A stretch of 64,000 nt of DNA from an uncultured Bacteroidota bacterium (GTDB taxonomy: Bacteria > Bacteroidota > Bacteroidia > Chitinophagales > Chitinophagaceae): positions 1 through 64,000 of the forward strand of contig CAIRYK010000084.1 in the NCBI GenBank assembly GCA_903882805.1. The letters run 5' to 3'. A program made the position numbers and the translations under genes. Position 1 is the stretch's first letter; each line of letters begins with the position of its first letter. This document shows, in pieces, positions 9,116 to 16,639 of this stretch. Under the pieces are notes generated by a model. The model had not been told where the DNA came from. It worked only from the letters and a program-made list of their open reading frames with translations, and searched no databases.

Positions 9116-9979
9116 TTGCGGGCAACACACTACATCACAATAGCTGTTTCAGTTTCATTAATAGCGCTACTTTACTTTGGCGGCAATACCATACCGCCTG
9201 TAAAAAAACAAGACGCTGCAATGCAGCGCCCTTCAGCCGGCGGTCAGCCTGCAGCTATGCCTAATACAAGAGTAGCGGCATCTGCCGACTCTATTATCAG
9301 CGCAGCGCGTTTGGCTGTTACTAAACCATCGGCCGACTCAATTGCATCATTAGAAAAACAATTGTCAACCATCCGCGACTCATCGCAGATGGTTGTTCTT
9401 TTTACGCGCATTTCGCGAGTATGGGAAAACGCCAAACAATTGCAGGCTGCAGCTTTTTTTACAGCAAAAGCTGCTAAATTGGAAAAGTCAGAAAAAAAGC
9501 TCACCTTTGCAGGCCAATTGTTTTTGGAGTTGATGGAGCACGAAAGTTCATCGTCAATTCAGGCATTTGATGCAGGGGAAGCGGTAAGCTGTCTGGAACA
9601 ATCACTTAAGATTAATCCGGACAACGAAGATACTAAATTGGCTTTGGCAACAGCTTTGATAGAAGGAGCAGGCGAACCAATGAAGGGCGTACAGATTCTT
9701 TTAGCCATAACAAAAGAAAAACCGGACGATATTCCAGCAAATATGTTGCTGGGCAGAATGTCGATACAATCCGGCCAGTTCGATAAAGCTATCGGACGTT
9801 TTGAAACGGTATTAAAAAAAGAACCTGAACACAAAGAAGCTTTATACTTCCTTTCTCAGGCATACGAAGGCAAAGGAGACAAGAAGAAAGCTATAGAATT
9901 GCTGGAGCAATGCAAAAAAGCGGTGAATAACCCCGAATTCAGCAGGGATATAGACGAACACATAAATTCATTAAAGTAA
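9116..9979 (+). CDS. Membrane-anchored TPR protein
   Basis: This 287-aa protein starts at TTG; no ATG suits the frame, and the promoter box just upstream supports it. Residues 5-22 are one hydrophobic helix, probably a signal anchor placing the rest in the periplasm. A Pro/Ala-rich linker follows, then a helical region (about 60-130), then about three to four tetratricopeptide repeats between 150 and 280 (for example SLKINPDNEDTKLALATAL, LGRMSIQSGQFDKAIGRFE and LSQAYEGKGDKKKAIELLE). TPRs mediate protein-protein contacts, and the partner is unknown. It lies directly upstream of the COX24-like peptide and RNase G, so a link to RNA metabolism is possible but not shown. Confidence 0.85.
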   Translation: MRATHYITIAVSVSLIALLYFGGNTIPPVKKQDAAMQRPSAGGQPAAMPNTRVAASADSIISAARLAVTKPSADSIASLEKQLSTIRDSSQMVVLFTRISRVWENAKQLQAAAFFTAKAAKLEKSEKKLTFAGQLFLELMEHESSSSIQAFDAGEAVSCLEQSLKINPDNEDTKLALATALIEGAGEPMKGVQILLAITKEKPDDIPANMLLGRMSIQSGQFDKAIGRFETVLKKEPEHKEALYFLSQAYEGKGDKKKAIELLEQCKKAVNNPEFSRDIDEHINSLK

Positions 9980-9999
9980 CATATAAATTAATTCAAATT

Positions 10000-10095
10000 A
10001 TGCCTTGCGGTAAAAAAAGAAAACGACATAAGATAGCCACTCACAAACGCAAAAAACGTCTGAGAAAGAACCGTCATAAGAAGAAGAACAAGTAG
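10000..10095 (+). CDS. COX24/AURKAIP1-like 31-aa basic protein
   Basis: The reading frame starts MPCGKKRKRHKIATHKRKKR and ends NRHKKKNK: 31 aa, about 60 percent Lys/Arg. The pattern (MPCGKKRKRHK.ATHKRKKRLRKNRHK) is conserved across Bacteroidota and carries the short AURKAIP1/COX24 C-terminal motif, the same motif as mitochondrial ribosomal protein mS38 and the mycobacterial small-subunit protein bS22. A ribosomal or rRNA-binding role is therefore likely. It begins 20 bases after the TPR gene stop and lies upstream of the RNase G gene, in keeping with an RNA-related role. It is too short for most gene callers. Confidence 0.85.
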   Translation: MPCGKKRKRHKIATHKRKKRLRKNRHKKKNK

Positions 10096-10140
10096 GCTAT
10101 TTACTACTGCTTCCTTACAAACGCTGCCGTAAAATCTTCG

Positions 10141-10183
10141 TACATCAACATTCAGCGCATAATGCGTATTGCATGTTGATGTA
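10141..10183 (+). terminator. Possible terminator hairpin before RNase G
   Basis: The 10-bp perfect arms TACATCAACA (10141-10150) and TGTTGATGTA (10174-10183) enclose a smaller palindromic loop (GCGCATAATGCGT) and are followed by a T-rich stretch GATTTATTTAT. It could end the upstream transcript or act as a leader structure for the RNase G gene. Confidence 0.4.
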
Positions 10184-10236
10184 TGACGATTTATTTATAC
10201 AGCCTAAAGGCCTCGCTGATACTATGGGGGCGAATG

Positions 10237-10267
10237 TAGCCGGCTGATCCGTTCGGACGGGGGGCTA
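10237..10267 (+). promoter_or_regulatory. GC-rich leader hairpin of RNase G
   Basis: TAGCC (10237-10241) pairs with GGCTA (10263-10267) around an inner CCG-TT-CGG stem (10249-10256), 15 bases before the RNase G ATG. RNase E is known in E. coli to control its own mRNA through 5' leader stem-loops; whether this hairpin does the same here is inference. Confidence 0.3.
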
Positions 10268-10282
10268 ACTGGTACACCAAGA

Positions 10283-11842
10283 ATGAACAAAGAACTTATT
10301 ATTAATGCATCTGACGAAGGTGTTGAGATTGCCCTATTGGAAGATAAGAAGCTTGTAGAGCTTCATTACGAAAGAGGACAAGATCATTTCGCAGTTGGAG
10401 ACCTGTATCTCGGCAAAGTTAAAAAACTGATGCCCGGTCTTAATGCAGTATTTGTAGATGTTGGCTACGAGAAAGATGCTTTTTTGCACTACACAGATCT
10501 CAGCCCTTACCTCAAGTCGCTCATTAAATTCAGCAAGCAAAGCGTAGACGGCAACACCACCTGGGGCGACGATTTCGGCAAATTCAAAAACGAACCCGAA
10601 ATTCTGAAATCAGGTAAAATAACAGAAGTCTTTACAGGCAAACCCGAAATTCTGGTTCAGATCCTAAAAGAACCTATCTCTTCAAAAGGTCCTCGACTGA
10701 GTTGTGAGGTTTCCTTACCGGGTCGGTTTGTTGTAGTTACTCCTTTTAATGATGTTGTAGCTATTTCGCGCAAGATTCACTCTGCCGAAGAGCGCAAACG
10801 ATTGCAGAAAATTGTTGAGAGCATTAAGCCAAAAAACTTTGGCGTAATAGTGCGTACTGCCGCAGAAGGGAAAAATACGGCAGAACTGCACAACGACATA
10901 CTGGAGCTGGAGAAAATGTGGATTTCGCTGCAACACAACCTGAAAGGAGCCAAAGCTCCGCAGATGGTGCTGAGCGAGCAGGATAAAACTACGTCCATAC
11001 TCCGCGATTTGCTAAGCGAAAGCTTCCAGAAAATTGTGGTCAATGACAAGAAAATACTGGCAGTAACCAAGGAATACATCTCGCGCATATCGCCCGACCA
11101 AGCCGATATTGTGAGCTTGCACACTAACAGCCAAAGCATTTTTGAAACTTATGGCGTAGCAAAACAGGTAAAATCATCGTTTGGCAAAACGGTAAACCTG
11201 AATAGCGGTGCATACCTGATTATTGAGCATACCGAAGCCCTGCATGTAATTGACGTAAACAGCGGTACGCGTAGCCCTGAGGCTGGACAAGAACAAAATG
11301 CGCTGGCTACCAATCTGGAAGCTGCAGCTGAAATAGTGCGCCAAATGCGCCTGCGCGATCTGGGAGGCATAATTATTATTGACTTCATAGACATGAAGCT
11401 GCCCGACAACAAAAAGCAGCTCTTCGATGCTATGGAAGGCTATATGGCCAACGACCGCGCACGGCATACACTTTTGCCACTATCAAAGTTTGGGTTGATG
11501 CAGATAACCCGCCAACGCCTTCGCCCTGAACTCAACATCAGCACTGCCGAAGTTTGCCCTACCTGCAATGGCACAGGCACTATAGGCCCCTCCATACTGC
11601 TTGCCGACGATCTTGAAAAGGACCTGAAGTATATTGTGAATCAGGGTATCAGAAAACTCACTTTGAAGGTACATCCCATTTTAGAGGCATGGCTCACTAA
11701 GGGAAACATTTTCAAACCCTCTATTGCAAAAAAGTGGGAGAAAGCGCATAAGGTAAAACTGACTGTGGTGGGAGATAATAATGCGCCAATCACCAAATAC
11801 AACTTCTACGACGACCAAACAGAAGACCTGATCAAATTATAG
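10283..11842 (+). CDS. rng: Ribonuclease E/G family endoribonuclease
   Basis: This single-strand-specific endoribonuclease acts in rRNA maturation and mRNA decay. Its 519-aa length fits RNase G rather than the long RNase E, as the C-terminal degradosome scaffold is absent. An S1 RNA-binding domain occupies about residues 35-130 (GDLYLGKVKKLMPGLNAVFVDVG). The DNase I-like catalytic part holds the two Mg-binding Asp residues in VIDVNSGTR (Asp324) and IIIIDFIDM (Asp367). The zinc-link CPTCNGTG is at 425-432, which joins protomers. It follows the COX24-like peptide after a structured 190-base leader. Confidence 0.95.
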   Translation: MNKELIINASDEGVEIALLEDKKLVELHYERGQDHFAVGDLYLGKVKKLMPGLNAVFVDVGYEKDAFLHYTDLSPYLKSLIKFSKQSVDGNTTWGDDFGKFKNEPEILKSGKITEVFTGKPEILVQILKEPISSKGPRLSCEVSLPGRFVVVTPFNDVVAISRKIHSAEERKRLQKIVESIKPKNFGVIVRTAAEGKNTAELHNDILELEKMWISLQHNLKGAKAPQMVLSEQDKTTSILRDLLSESFQKIVVNDKKILAVTKEYISRISPDQADIVSLHTNSQSIFETYGVAKQVKSSFGKTVNLNSGAYLIIEHTEALHVIDVNSGTRSPEAGQEQNALATNLEAAAEIVRQMRLRDLGGIIIIDFIDMKLPDNKKQLFDAMEGYMANDRARHTLLPLSKFGLMQITRQRLRPELNISTAEVCPTCNGTGTIGPSILLADDLEKDLKYIVNQGIRKLTLKVHPILEAWLTKGNIFKPSIAKKWEKAHKVKLTVVGDNNAPITKYNFYDDQTEDLIKL

Positions 11843-11873
11843 TATAGATTGATCGCTTCCAAAAAGACATTTA

Positions 11874-11905
11874 CACAGGCCGCATTTTGCGGCCTGTGCT
11901 ATTTA
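11874..11905 (+). terminator. Terminator after RNase G
   Basis: An 11-bp perfect stem (CACAGGCCGCA at 11874-11884, TGCGGCCTGTG at 11888-11898) with a 3-base loop is followed by CTATTTAT, 31 bases after the stop codon. Confidence 0.65.
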
Positions 11906-12080
11906 TAAGCAATAACCACACGCGTATCCTGCTATTAACCAGCAAATGATCTTTATACTACATAAAAGGTGATTCTAATCTTTTAATTGTCATTTTTTTG
12001 TTGGTTTTTCCCAATATCCTTACATTTACCAACTATATTATTAAAACCATCTTTTCCGTATCAAAAAAAACCACCCAAAA

Positions 12081-12968
12081 ATGAAGAAAAAATTTTTACT
12101 CCTTCCACTTGCAGCAGGCTTTGCATTTTTCTCTCTAACCAGCTATAACTCAGGCGCTGGAGCAAGCGGATTTAACGCCACTGGCGCAGAAACTGGCAGC
12201 GGCACTGCCTCGGGCTGCACTAACGGCGGTTGCCATAGCGCAGGAGCCGGTATTAACGTAACTATCGAACTTGATTCAGCAGGCGGCTTGGCTACTACAC
12301 ATTACAAGGCTGGTTTGACTTACACAGTTAAGATAACAGGTACCAACAGCACATCTTCTGTATATCCCAAATTTGGTTTACAGTTGGCTTGTATAAAAGG
12401 GTCTACTGCCTCTGCTACACCGGTTAACGCTGGAAACTGGGCATCTGGACTAAGTTCGCCATTGCGTAACACTCCGGGTGGCGGCAGTTTTGATTGCAAT
12501 CTTGTAGAACAAAGCACACCAATAAACGCGACAACTGGCACCGGCGGCACCGGCACTACCTACGTGCAATCGTTCCAATGGACTGCACCGGCTGCTGGCA
12601 CCGGCGACGTTTCTTTCTGGGGCGTGTTGAACGCTGTAAACGGCAACGGTAGCGATAATGGCGATGCTTGGAAAAAAGCTATGGTTACTATACAGGAATG
12701 GCCTTCACTGCCAACTGGCATAGACAACGTTGCTACATCAAGCGTTAAAGCTTATCCTGTTCCTTTCACTAATGTGTTGAATCTGGAATTGGGTAATGCC
12801 GCCGGAACTACTAACATAACAGTTACAGACATGAATGGTCGCGTAATAGCTAACCAAACCATTACTGGCAACACAGGCAGCATCAATACCGGCTCGTGGG
12901 CACAAGGTATATATGCAGTGTCTGTTGTAAACGAAGGTCGCCGTGAGGTGATAACTGTTGTTAAATAA
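12081..12968 (+). CDS. Secreted T9SS protein of the choice-of-anchor V type
   Basis: This 295-aa protein has a signal peptide at residues 1-21. Just after it is SGCTNGGCHSAG, a Cys-x4-Cys-His motif, then a beta-rich domain at about 55-205 (YKAGLTYTVKITGT, SFQWTAPAAGTGDVSFWGVLNAVNGNG) like the Reeler/choice-of-anchor V domains of Bacteroidota. A type A T9SS sorting domain follows from about 220 (VKAYPVPFTNVLNLEL, ITVTDMNGRVI, GIYAVSVV). It is probably exported to the cell surface by T9SS. It has no enzyme motif. The C-x4-CH could form a disulfide or an unusual heme c site; this cannot be settled from the sequence. It is monocistronic. Confidence 0.85.
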   Translation: MKKKFLLLPLAAGFAFFSLTSYNSGAGASGFNATGAETGSGTASGCTNGGCHSAGAGINVTIELDSAGGLATTHYKAGLTYTVKITGTNSTSSVYPKFGLQLACIKGSTASATPVNAGNWASGLSSPLRNTPGGGSFDCNLVEQSTPINATTGTGGTGTTYVQSFQWTAPAAGTGDVSFWGVLNAVNGNGSDNGDAWKKAMVTIQEWPSLPTGIDNVATSSVKAYPVPFTNVLNLELGNAAGTTNITVTDMNGRVIANQTITGNTGSINTGSWAQGIYAVSVVNEGRREVITVVK

Positions 12969-12999
12969 GCAACCAAATCAAATACCTACTTAAATAGTA

Positions 13000-13025
13000 C
13001 AAAGCTCCGGTTCTCCGGGGCTTTG
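13000..13025. terminator. Terminator between convergent genes
   Basis: CAAAGCTCCGG (13000-13010) pairs with CCGGGGCTTTG (13015-13025), with one G-T pair and a 4-base loop, followed by TTGTTTATAT. It lies between the convergent T9SS protein gene and the UbiA-like gene. Confidence 0.65.
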
Positions 13026-13042
13026 TTGTTTATATATATTGC

Positions 13043-13885
13043 TTAAATAAAAGCCACCAGTAGCGCATAAACGAGCATCAATCCATCAGCCAGACCATTA
13101 TAAGCTCTTTCCGATGGATTCTTCTTCAGGTACTGCACCACTACAAGCCCCAACGCTACGGTGATTATTGCGCCTTCCAGTCTCGACAGCAACATAAATC
13201 GCTCGTATTGCGCAAAACTCAGCGCTACGAACATGCCAAAGGCCGCATACACCACCTGATAGCTACGGCGCATACCCAATAGGGTTGGCAACGTTTTTAT
13301 GTTACTGCCTTTATCTTCCCGTAGGTCGCGTATATCAAACAGTACACATAAGGCAAAAATAAAAGCAAGGCGCGCTCCCACTTCTATAGGGTATTGGCGC
13401 AGGGTATGCCCCCAGTGCGCCATTGGCAATACAGCAGTTGCAATAGTCCACACAGCGCTCAACGCTATTATTTTCAACCAGCCTATATCTCTAATCCGCT
13501 TAAGCTCGCGAAAAGGAAGCAACGGTAATGAATAGGAAAAAGTAACTACGCCCAGCGCCATACACCACAACACCTCCCTGCCCGACAGGTAAAATGAAGC
13601 GCCGCAGGCCATAACACAACCTGCAAAAAAGAAAGCGAAATACCAAAACCTACGGCTATGCCAGATGCGCACTACCTGCGTTTCGCTGGTAAACGCCTTA
13701 CGCACAATGCGCGGAGCATTGTATACGGCCAGTAAGCTGCCTGCAATGAACATATGCAAAGCGCTAAGCAATGCAACAGGCGCGCCTATTAGCCGCTCTG
13801 TGGCCATGCAAAGGCCTACAGCGCAACAAGCGGTAAACAAGCTTGTGTATAAAAACCAGTCGGCAACACGGGTTATAATCCTCAC
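13043..13885 (-). CDS. UbiA-like polytopic membrane protein with only the second Asp motif
   Basis: This 280-aa protein starts at GTG, four bases after a perfect TAATTTTG box. It has about eight hydrophobic helices. The second catalytic motif of UbiA prenyltransferases is intact in VLFDIRDLREDKGSNIKT (DxxDxxxD), and the following KTLPTLLG is also family-like. At the position of the first motif (NDxxDxxxD) there is only YNAPRIVRK, with no Asp. Active UbiA enzymes need both to hold the prenyl diphosphate with Mg, so this may be a non-catalytic or divergent member. Divergent neighbour: an MFS transporter 65 bases away. Confidence 0.75.
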   Translation of the reverse strand: MRIITRVADWFLYTSLFTACCAVGLCMATERLIGAPVALLSALHMFIAGSLLAVYNAPRIVRKAFTSETQVVRIWHSRRFWYFAFFFAGCVMACGASFYLSGREVLWCMALGVVTFSYSLPLLPFRELKRIRDIGWLKIIALSAVWTIATAVLPMAHWGHTLRQYPIEVGARLAFIFALCVLFDIRDLREDKGSNIKTLPTLLGMRRSYQVVYAAFGMFVALSFAQYERFMLLSRLEGAIITVALGLVVVQYLKKNPSERAYNGLADGLMLVYALLVAFI

Positions 13886-13889
13886 TGTG

Positions 13890-13897
13890 CAAAATTA
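13890..13897 (-). promoter_or_regulatory. -7 box of the UbiA-like gene
   Basis: On the minus strand this is TAATTTTG, four bases from the GTG start, so the mRNA is probably leaderless or nearly so. Confidence 0.5.
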
Positions 13898-13950
13898 CTA
13901 AAATGCACCTACCTCAATCAATAGCCTTATCTTTATTGTGGTATTTACCC

Positions 13951-15135
13951 ATGAAAATTATAACCCGCTCCATATGGCTATTGTCGCTCGTTAGTCTGTT
14001 TACAGATGTGGCTAGCGAAATGCTGTATCCGGTAATACCCCTCTACCTGCAAAGTATAGCCATTCCCATAGTATTGATAGGCATACTTGAAGGTTTTGCC
14101 GAAGCGGTTGCCGGGTTGAGCAAGGGCTATTTTGGTAAGCTATCAGACTCCATGGGTCGAAGGCTCCCTTTTGTGCAATTAGGATACGGTATCAGCGCGA
14201 TAGCCAAACCGCTTATGGCGCTATGGCCCAATGCCGGCTGGATATTCGGCGTCCGCTCGCTCGACCGATTGGGTAAGGGCATACGCACCGGCGCACGAGA
14301 CGCCCTGCTGTCGGACGAGGCAACGCCCGAAACTAAGGGCGCGGTATTTGGTTTTCATCGGTCTATGGATACGCTGGGTGCGGTATTGGGTCCGGCAGTA
14401 GCGTTGGCTTACCTGTATTTCTACCCCGCCAATTACAAAACCCTGTTTGTAATTGCTTTTTTCCCGGGCCTAGCAGCTATTTTGTTCACGCTACTATTGC
14501 GCGAAAAAACGAGCATAAACAGCCGGCAACAACAAAAAAAATCTGTTCCCTTTGGCATCGCTATCGGTTACTGGAAAAACGGATCGCCGGCATTTAAAAG
14601 GCTCGCGGGTGGGCTGCTATTTTTTGCGCTCATCAATAGTTCAGATATGTTCTTATTGCTCCGCATAAAAGCCGGCGGCTGCACCGACACTCAGGCTATA
14701 GGCATGTACATTTTCTACAATCTTGTGTACGCTATAGCCTCCTACCCGCTTGGACTGCTGGCAGACAAAGTTGGCCTCAAAAAAATAATGCTTTTCGGAC
14801 TGGTTTGTTTTGCAATCACCTATGGCGGCTTTGCGCTAGGTTCCGGGCTCGGTCTTTATACTGGGTTATTCGCCATTTACGGACTATACGCCGCCGCAAC
14901 TGAAGGAATAAGCAAGGCATGGATAACCAATATCACGCCCAAAAGCGAAACTGCAACTGCCATAGGTTGTTATAGCGGGCTGCAAAGTATATGCGCACTT
15001 TTTGCCAGCGCAGCCGCTGGCGTGGTTTGGCGGATTGGTGGGGCTACACCGGTGTTTCTTATCAGTGGATTGACTACAGTGATAGCAATAATATACCTCG
15101 CTGCATATGCGCACTATACCCCTGCAAAAAATTAA
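13951..15135 (+). CDS. MFS transporter
   Basis: This 394-aa inner-membrane protein of the major facilitator superfamily has twelve hydrophobic segments in two halves. The loop 2-3 signature is seen as GKLSDSMGRRLP, and the equivalent loop of the second half is GLLADKVGLKK. The start RSIWLLSLVSLFTDVASEMLYPVIPLYL is typical of a large group of uncharacterised MFS permeases related to drug or sugar exporters. The substrate cannot be told. The ATG at 13951 is preferred over 13903 because the preceding 16 residues are atypical and a near-consensus box (TATCTTTA, 13928-13935) overlaps them. Confidence 0.9.
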   Translation: MKIITRSIWLLSLVSLFTDVASEMLYPVIPLYLQSIAIPIVLIGILEGFAEAVAGLSKGYFGKLSDSMGRRLPFVQLGYGISAIAKPLMALWPNAGWIFGVRSLDRLGKGIRTGARDALLSDEATPETKGAVFGFHRSMDTLGAVLGPAVALAYLYFYPANYKTLFVIAFFPGLAAILFTLLLREKTSINSRQQQKKSVPFGIAIGYWKNGSPAFKRLAGGLLFFALINSSDMFLLLRIKAGGCTDTQAIGMYIFYNLVYAIASYPLGLLADKVGLKKIMLFGLVCFAITYGGFALGSGLGLYTGLFAIYGLYAAATEGISKAWITNITPKSETATAIGCYSGLQSICALFASAAAGVVWRIGGATPVFLISGLTTVIAIIYLAAYAHYTPAKN

Positions 15136-15225
15136 TGCACTACTATTTACAATGGCGAAACAAAATGGCATGAATATTGCTCTACGTTTTTTAAGCATTC
15201 TTTAACCCTTATAAAAACCTTAGTT

Positions 15226-15297
15226 ATGAAACGCACCTTTCTGATTCTGTTGTTTGTGTATGCTGTTGTTATCTCGCTGACCATTACTGTACATTAG
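15226..15297 (+). CDS. Possible 23-aa single-helix membrane peptide
   Basis: The ATG opens MKRTFLILLFVYAVVISLTI and ends TVH: two basic residues, then one hydrophobic helix of about 18 residues. This is the usual build of small bacterial membrane proteins. It is followed by the 17-nt palindrome CTCCTGCA-G-TGCAGGAG (15314-15330). There is no homology I recognise, so this could be chance. Confidence 0.3.
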   Translation: MKRTFLILLFVYAVVISLTITVH

Positions 15298-15313
15298 TTT
15301 CACACGATACCCG

Positions 15314-15330
15314 CTCCTGCAGTGCAGGAG
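15314..15330 (+). terminator. Short palindromic hairpin, possible terminator
   Basis: CTCCTGCA-G-TGCAGGAG is a perfect 8-bp palindrome followed by TTATTTAC. The rest of the 395-base gap before the permease gene (15136-15531) shows nothing else clear apart from the possible peptide at 15226. Confidence 0.35.
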
Positions 15331-15531
15331 TTATTTACAAAGCAGTTGAAACGCCCCGGCTTTCTCCCCAAAGCAAAAGGCTTTTTGGCTGCTTTTTTAT
15401 TTTCCTCATCTATACCACCGGAAATTATGCATGGCCATTGCCTTACAAATTGCAATGCTCTGTTTTTTCGCTAACTTCACTTTGTATGCTATAAAACATT
15501 CAGCATACAACAATCAACTAAATTCATCATC

Positions 15532-16584
15532 GTGGCGCTTACAAAATCTATACGTGTACTTGTTTTCCTTTTCTTGCTTTGCGGCGGTCTTTACTACGCC
15601 AAACCTTTTTTAGTTCCGTTGGTTTTCGCAGGTCTGTTAGCTATGCTTTTACTGCCGCTCTCGGGCTGGATGGAAAAGCATAAAATACCTCGCGGCGTTG
15701 CTGTATTTGCTTGCGTGGCCTTGTTATTTGCACTAGTCAGCGGCATTATTGGCGTTTTATCGTGGCAGGTAGCTGGTATAGCGCAGGATGCCAGCATTGC
15801 AAACGAGGAAACATCTAATACCCTCACCGCAATACAAAAGTACATAGACGATGTACTGGGCATACCTATTGCCCAACAACACCAGCTAATAAAAGAGCAA
15901 TCGGCCGCGCTGTCGGCAAAAGTTGGCGGACAATTGGCCAACATCGCCGGCTCTACAGCTTCGTTTATAGGCACATCATTGCTGGTACTTATTTATGTAT
16001 TCCTGTTTATTTTTTACCGCGGCCACCTGAAAAACTTCGTACTGAAGCTAACCCCTCCCGACCATACTGCAACTGCCCGAACCATAATTTCTTCGGTGAC
16101 CAATGTTGCGCAGCAATACATTTCGGGACTGGGTATGATGGTAGGTATACTTTGGATTATGTACGGTATAGGCTTTTCTGTTATTGGCGTCAAGCATGCT
16201 TTGTTCTTTGCAGTATTATGCGGCCTGCTCGAGATAATGCCCTACATAGGCAACCTGATAGGCACGCTGCTCACGGCCGGCATGGCCTATACACATGGCG
16301 GCACAAGTATGGCGCTTTGGGTGCTGGTGGTATATGGCATTGTGCAGTTTACACAAACCTATTTCCTGGAACCTTTGGTTGTAGGTGCGCGCGTAAGCAT
16401 CAACCCGTTATGTACCATAATAGTGATTGTGCTTGGTGAAATGCTATGGGGGGTGCCTGGTATGATGCTGGCCATACCGGCGCTGGGCATTGTAAAAATC
16501 CTATGCGACAACATAGAGCCGCTACAACCCTACGGTTTTCTTATAGGCGAGGTAAAACAAAGGACGCCGCGTAAAAAGAAGTAA
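15532..16584 (+). CDS. AI-2E family transporter (PerM/TqsA-like permease)
   Basis: This 350-aa inner-membrane protein starts at GTG. Its layout is the AI-2E/PerM family one: a helix pair at residues 5-45 with KPFLVPLVFAGLLAMLLLPL, a helix near 60-80, a cytoplasmic or periplasmic helical region (about 85-140), then five helices from about 145 to 330. Family blocks are ALFFAVLCGLLEIMPYIGNLIGT, VQFTQTYFLEPLVVGARVSINPLCTII and GEMLWGVPGMMLAIPALGI. Members include the AI-2 exporter TqsA and Na+/H+ antiporters, so substrate is open. The C-terminus is basic (RTPRKKK). No partner gene is present. Confidence 0.88.
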   Translation: MALTKSIRVLVFLFLLCGGLYYAKPFLVPLVFAGLLAMLLLPLSGWMEKHKIPRGVAVFACVALLFALVSGIIGVLSWQVAGIAQDASIANEETSNTLTAIQKYIDDVLGIPIAQQHQLIKEQSAALSAKVGGQLANIAGSTASFIGTSLLVLIYVFLFIFYRGHLKNFVLKLTPPDHTATARTIISSVTNVAQQYISGLGMMVGILWIMYGIGFSVIGVKHALFFAVLCGLLEIMPYIGNLIGTLLTAGMAYTHGGTSMALWVLVVYGIVQFTQTYFLEPLVVGARVSINPLCTIIVIVLGEMLWGVPGMMLAIPALGIVKILCDNIEPLQPYGFLIGEVKQRTPRKKK

Positions 16585-16587
16585 AAA

Positions 16588-16615
16588 AGCGGCTACGCCG
16601 ATTGACGTAACCGCT
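16588..16615. terminator. Hairpin between convergent permease and carboxylase genes
   Basis: AGCGGCTACG (16588-16597) pairs with CGTAACCGCT (16606-16615), one mismatch, just after the permease stop. An A-run precedes it, which becomes a T-run for the minus-strand gene, so it suits the carboxylase gene end as well. Confidence 0.5.
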
Positions 16616-16639
16616 GTGAATAAATATGTGCTAGCCTGC

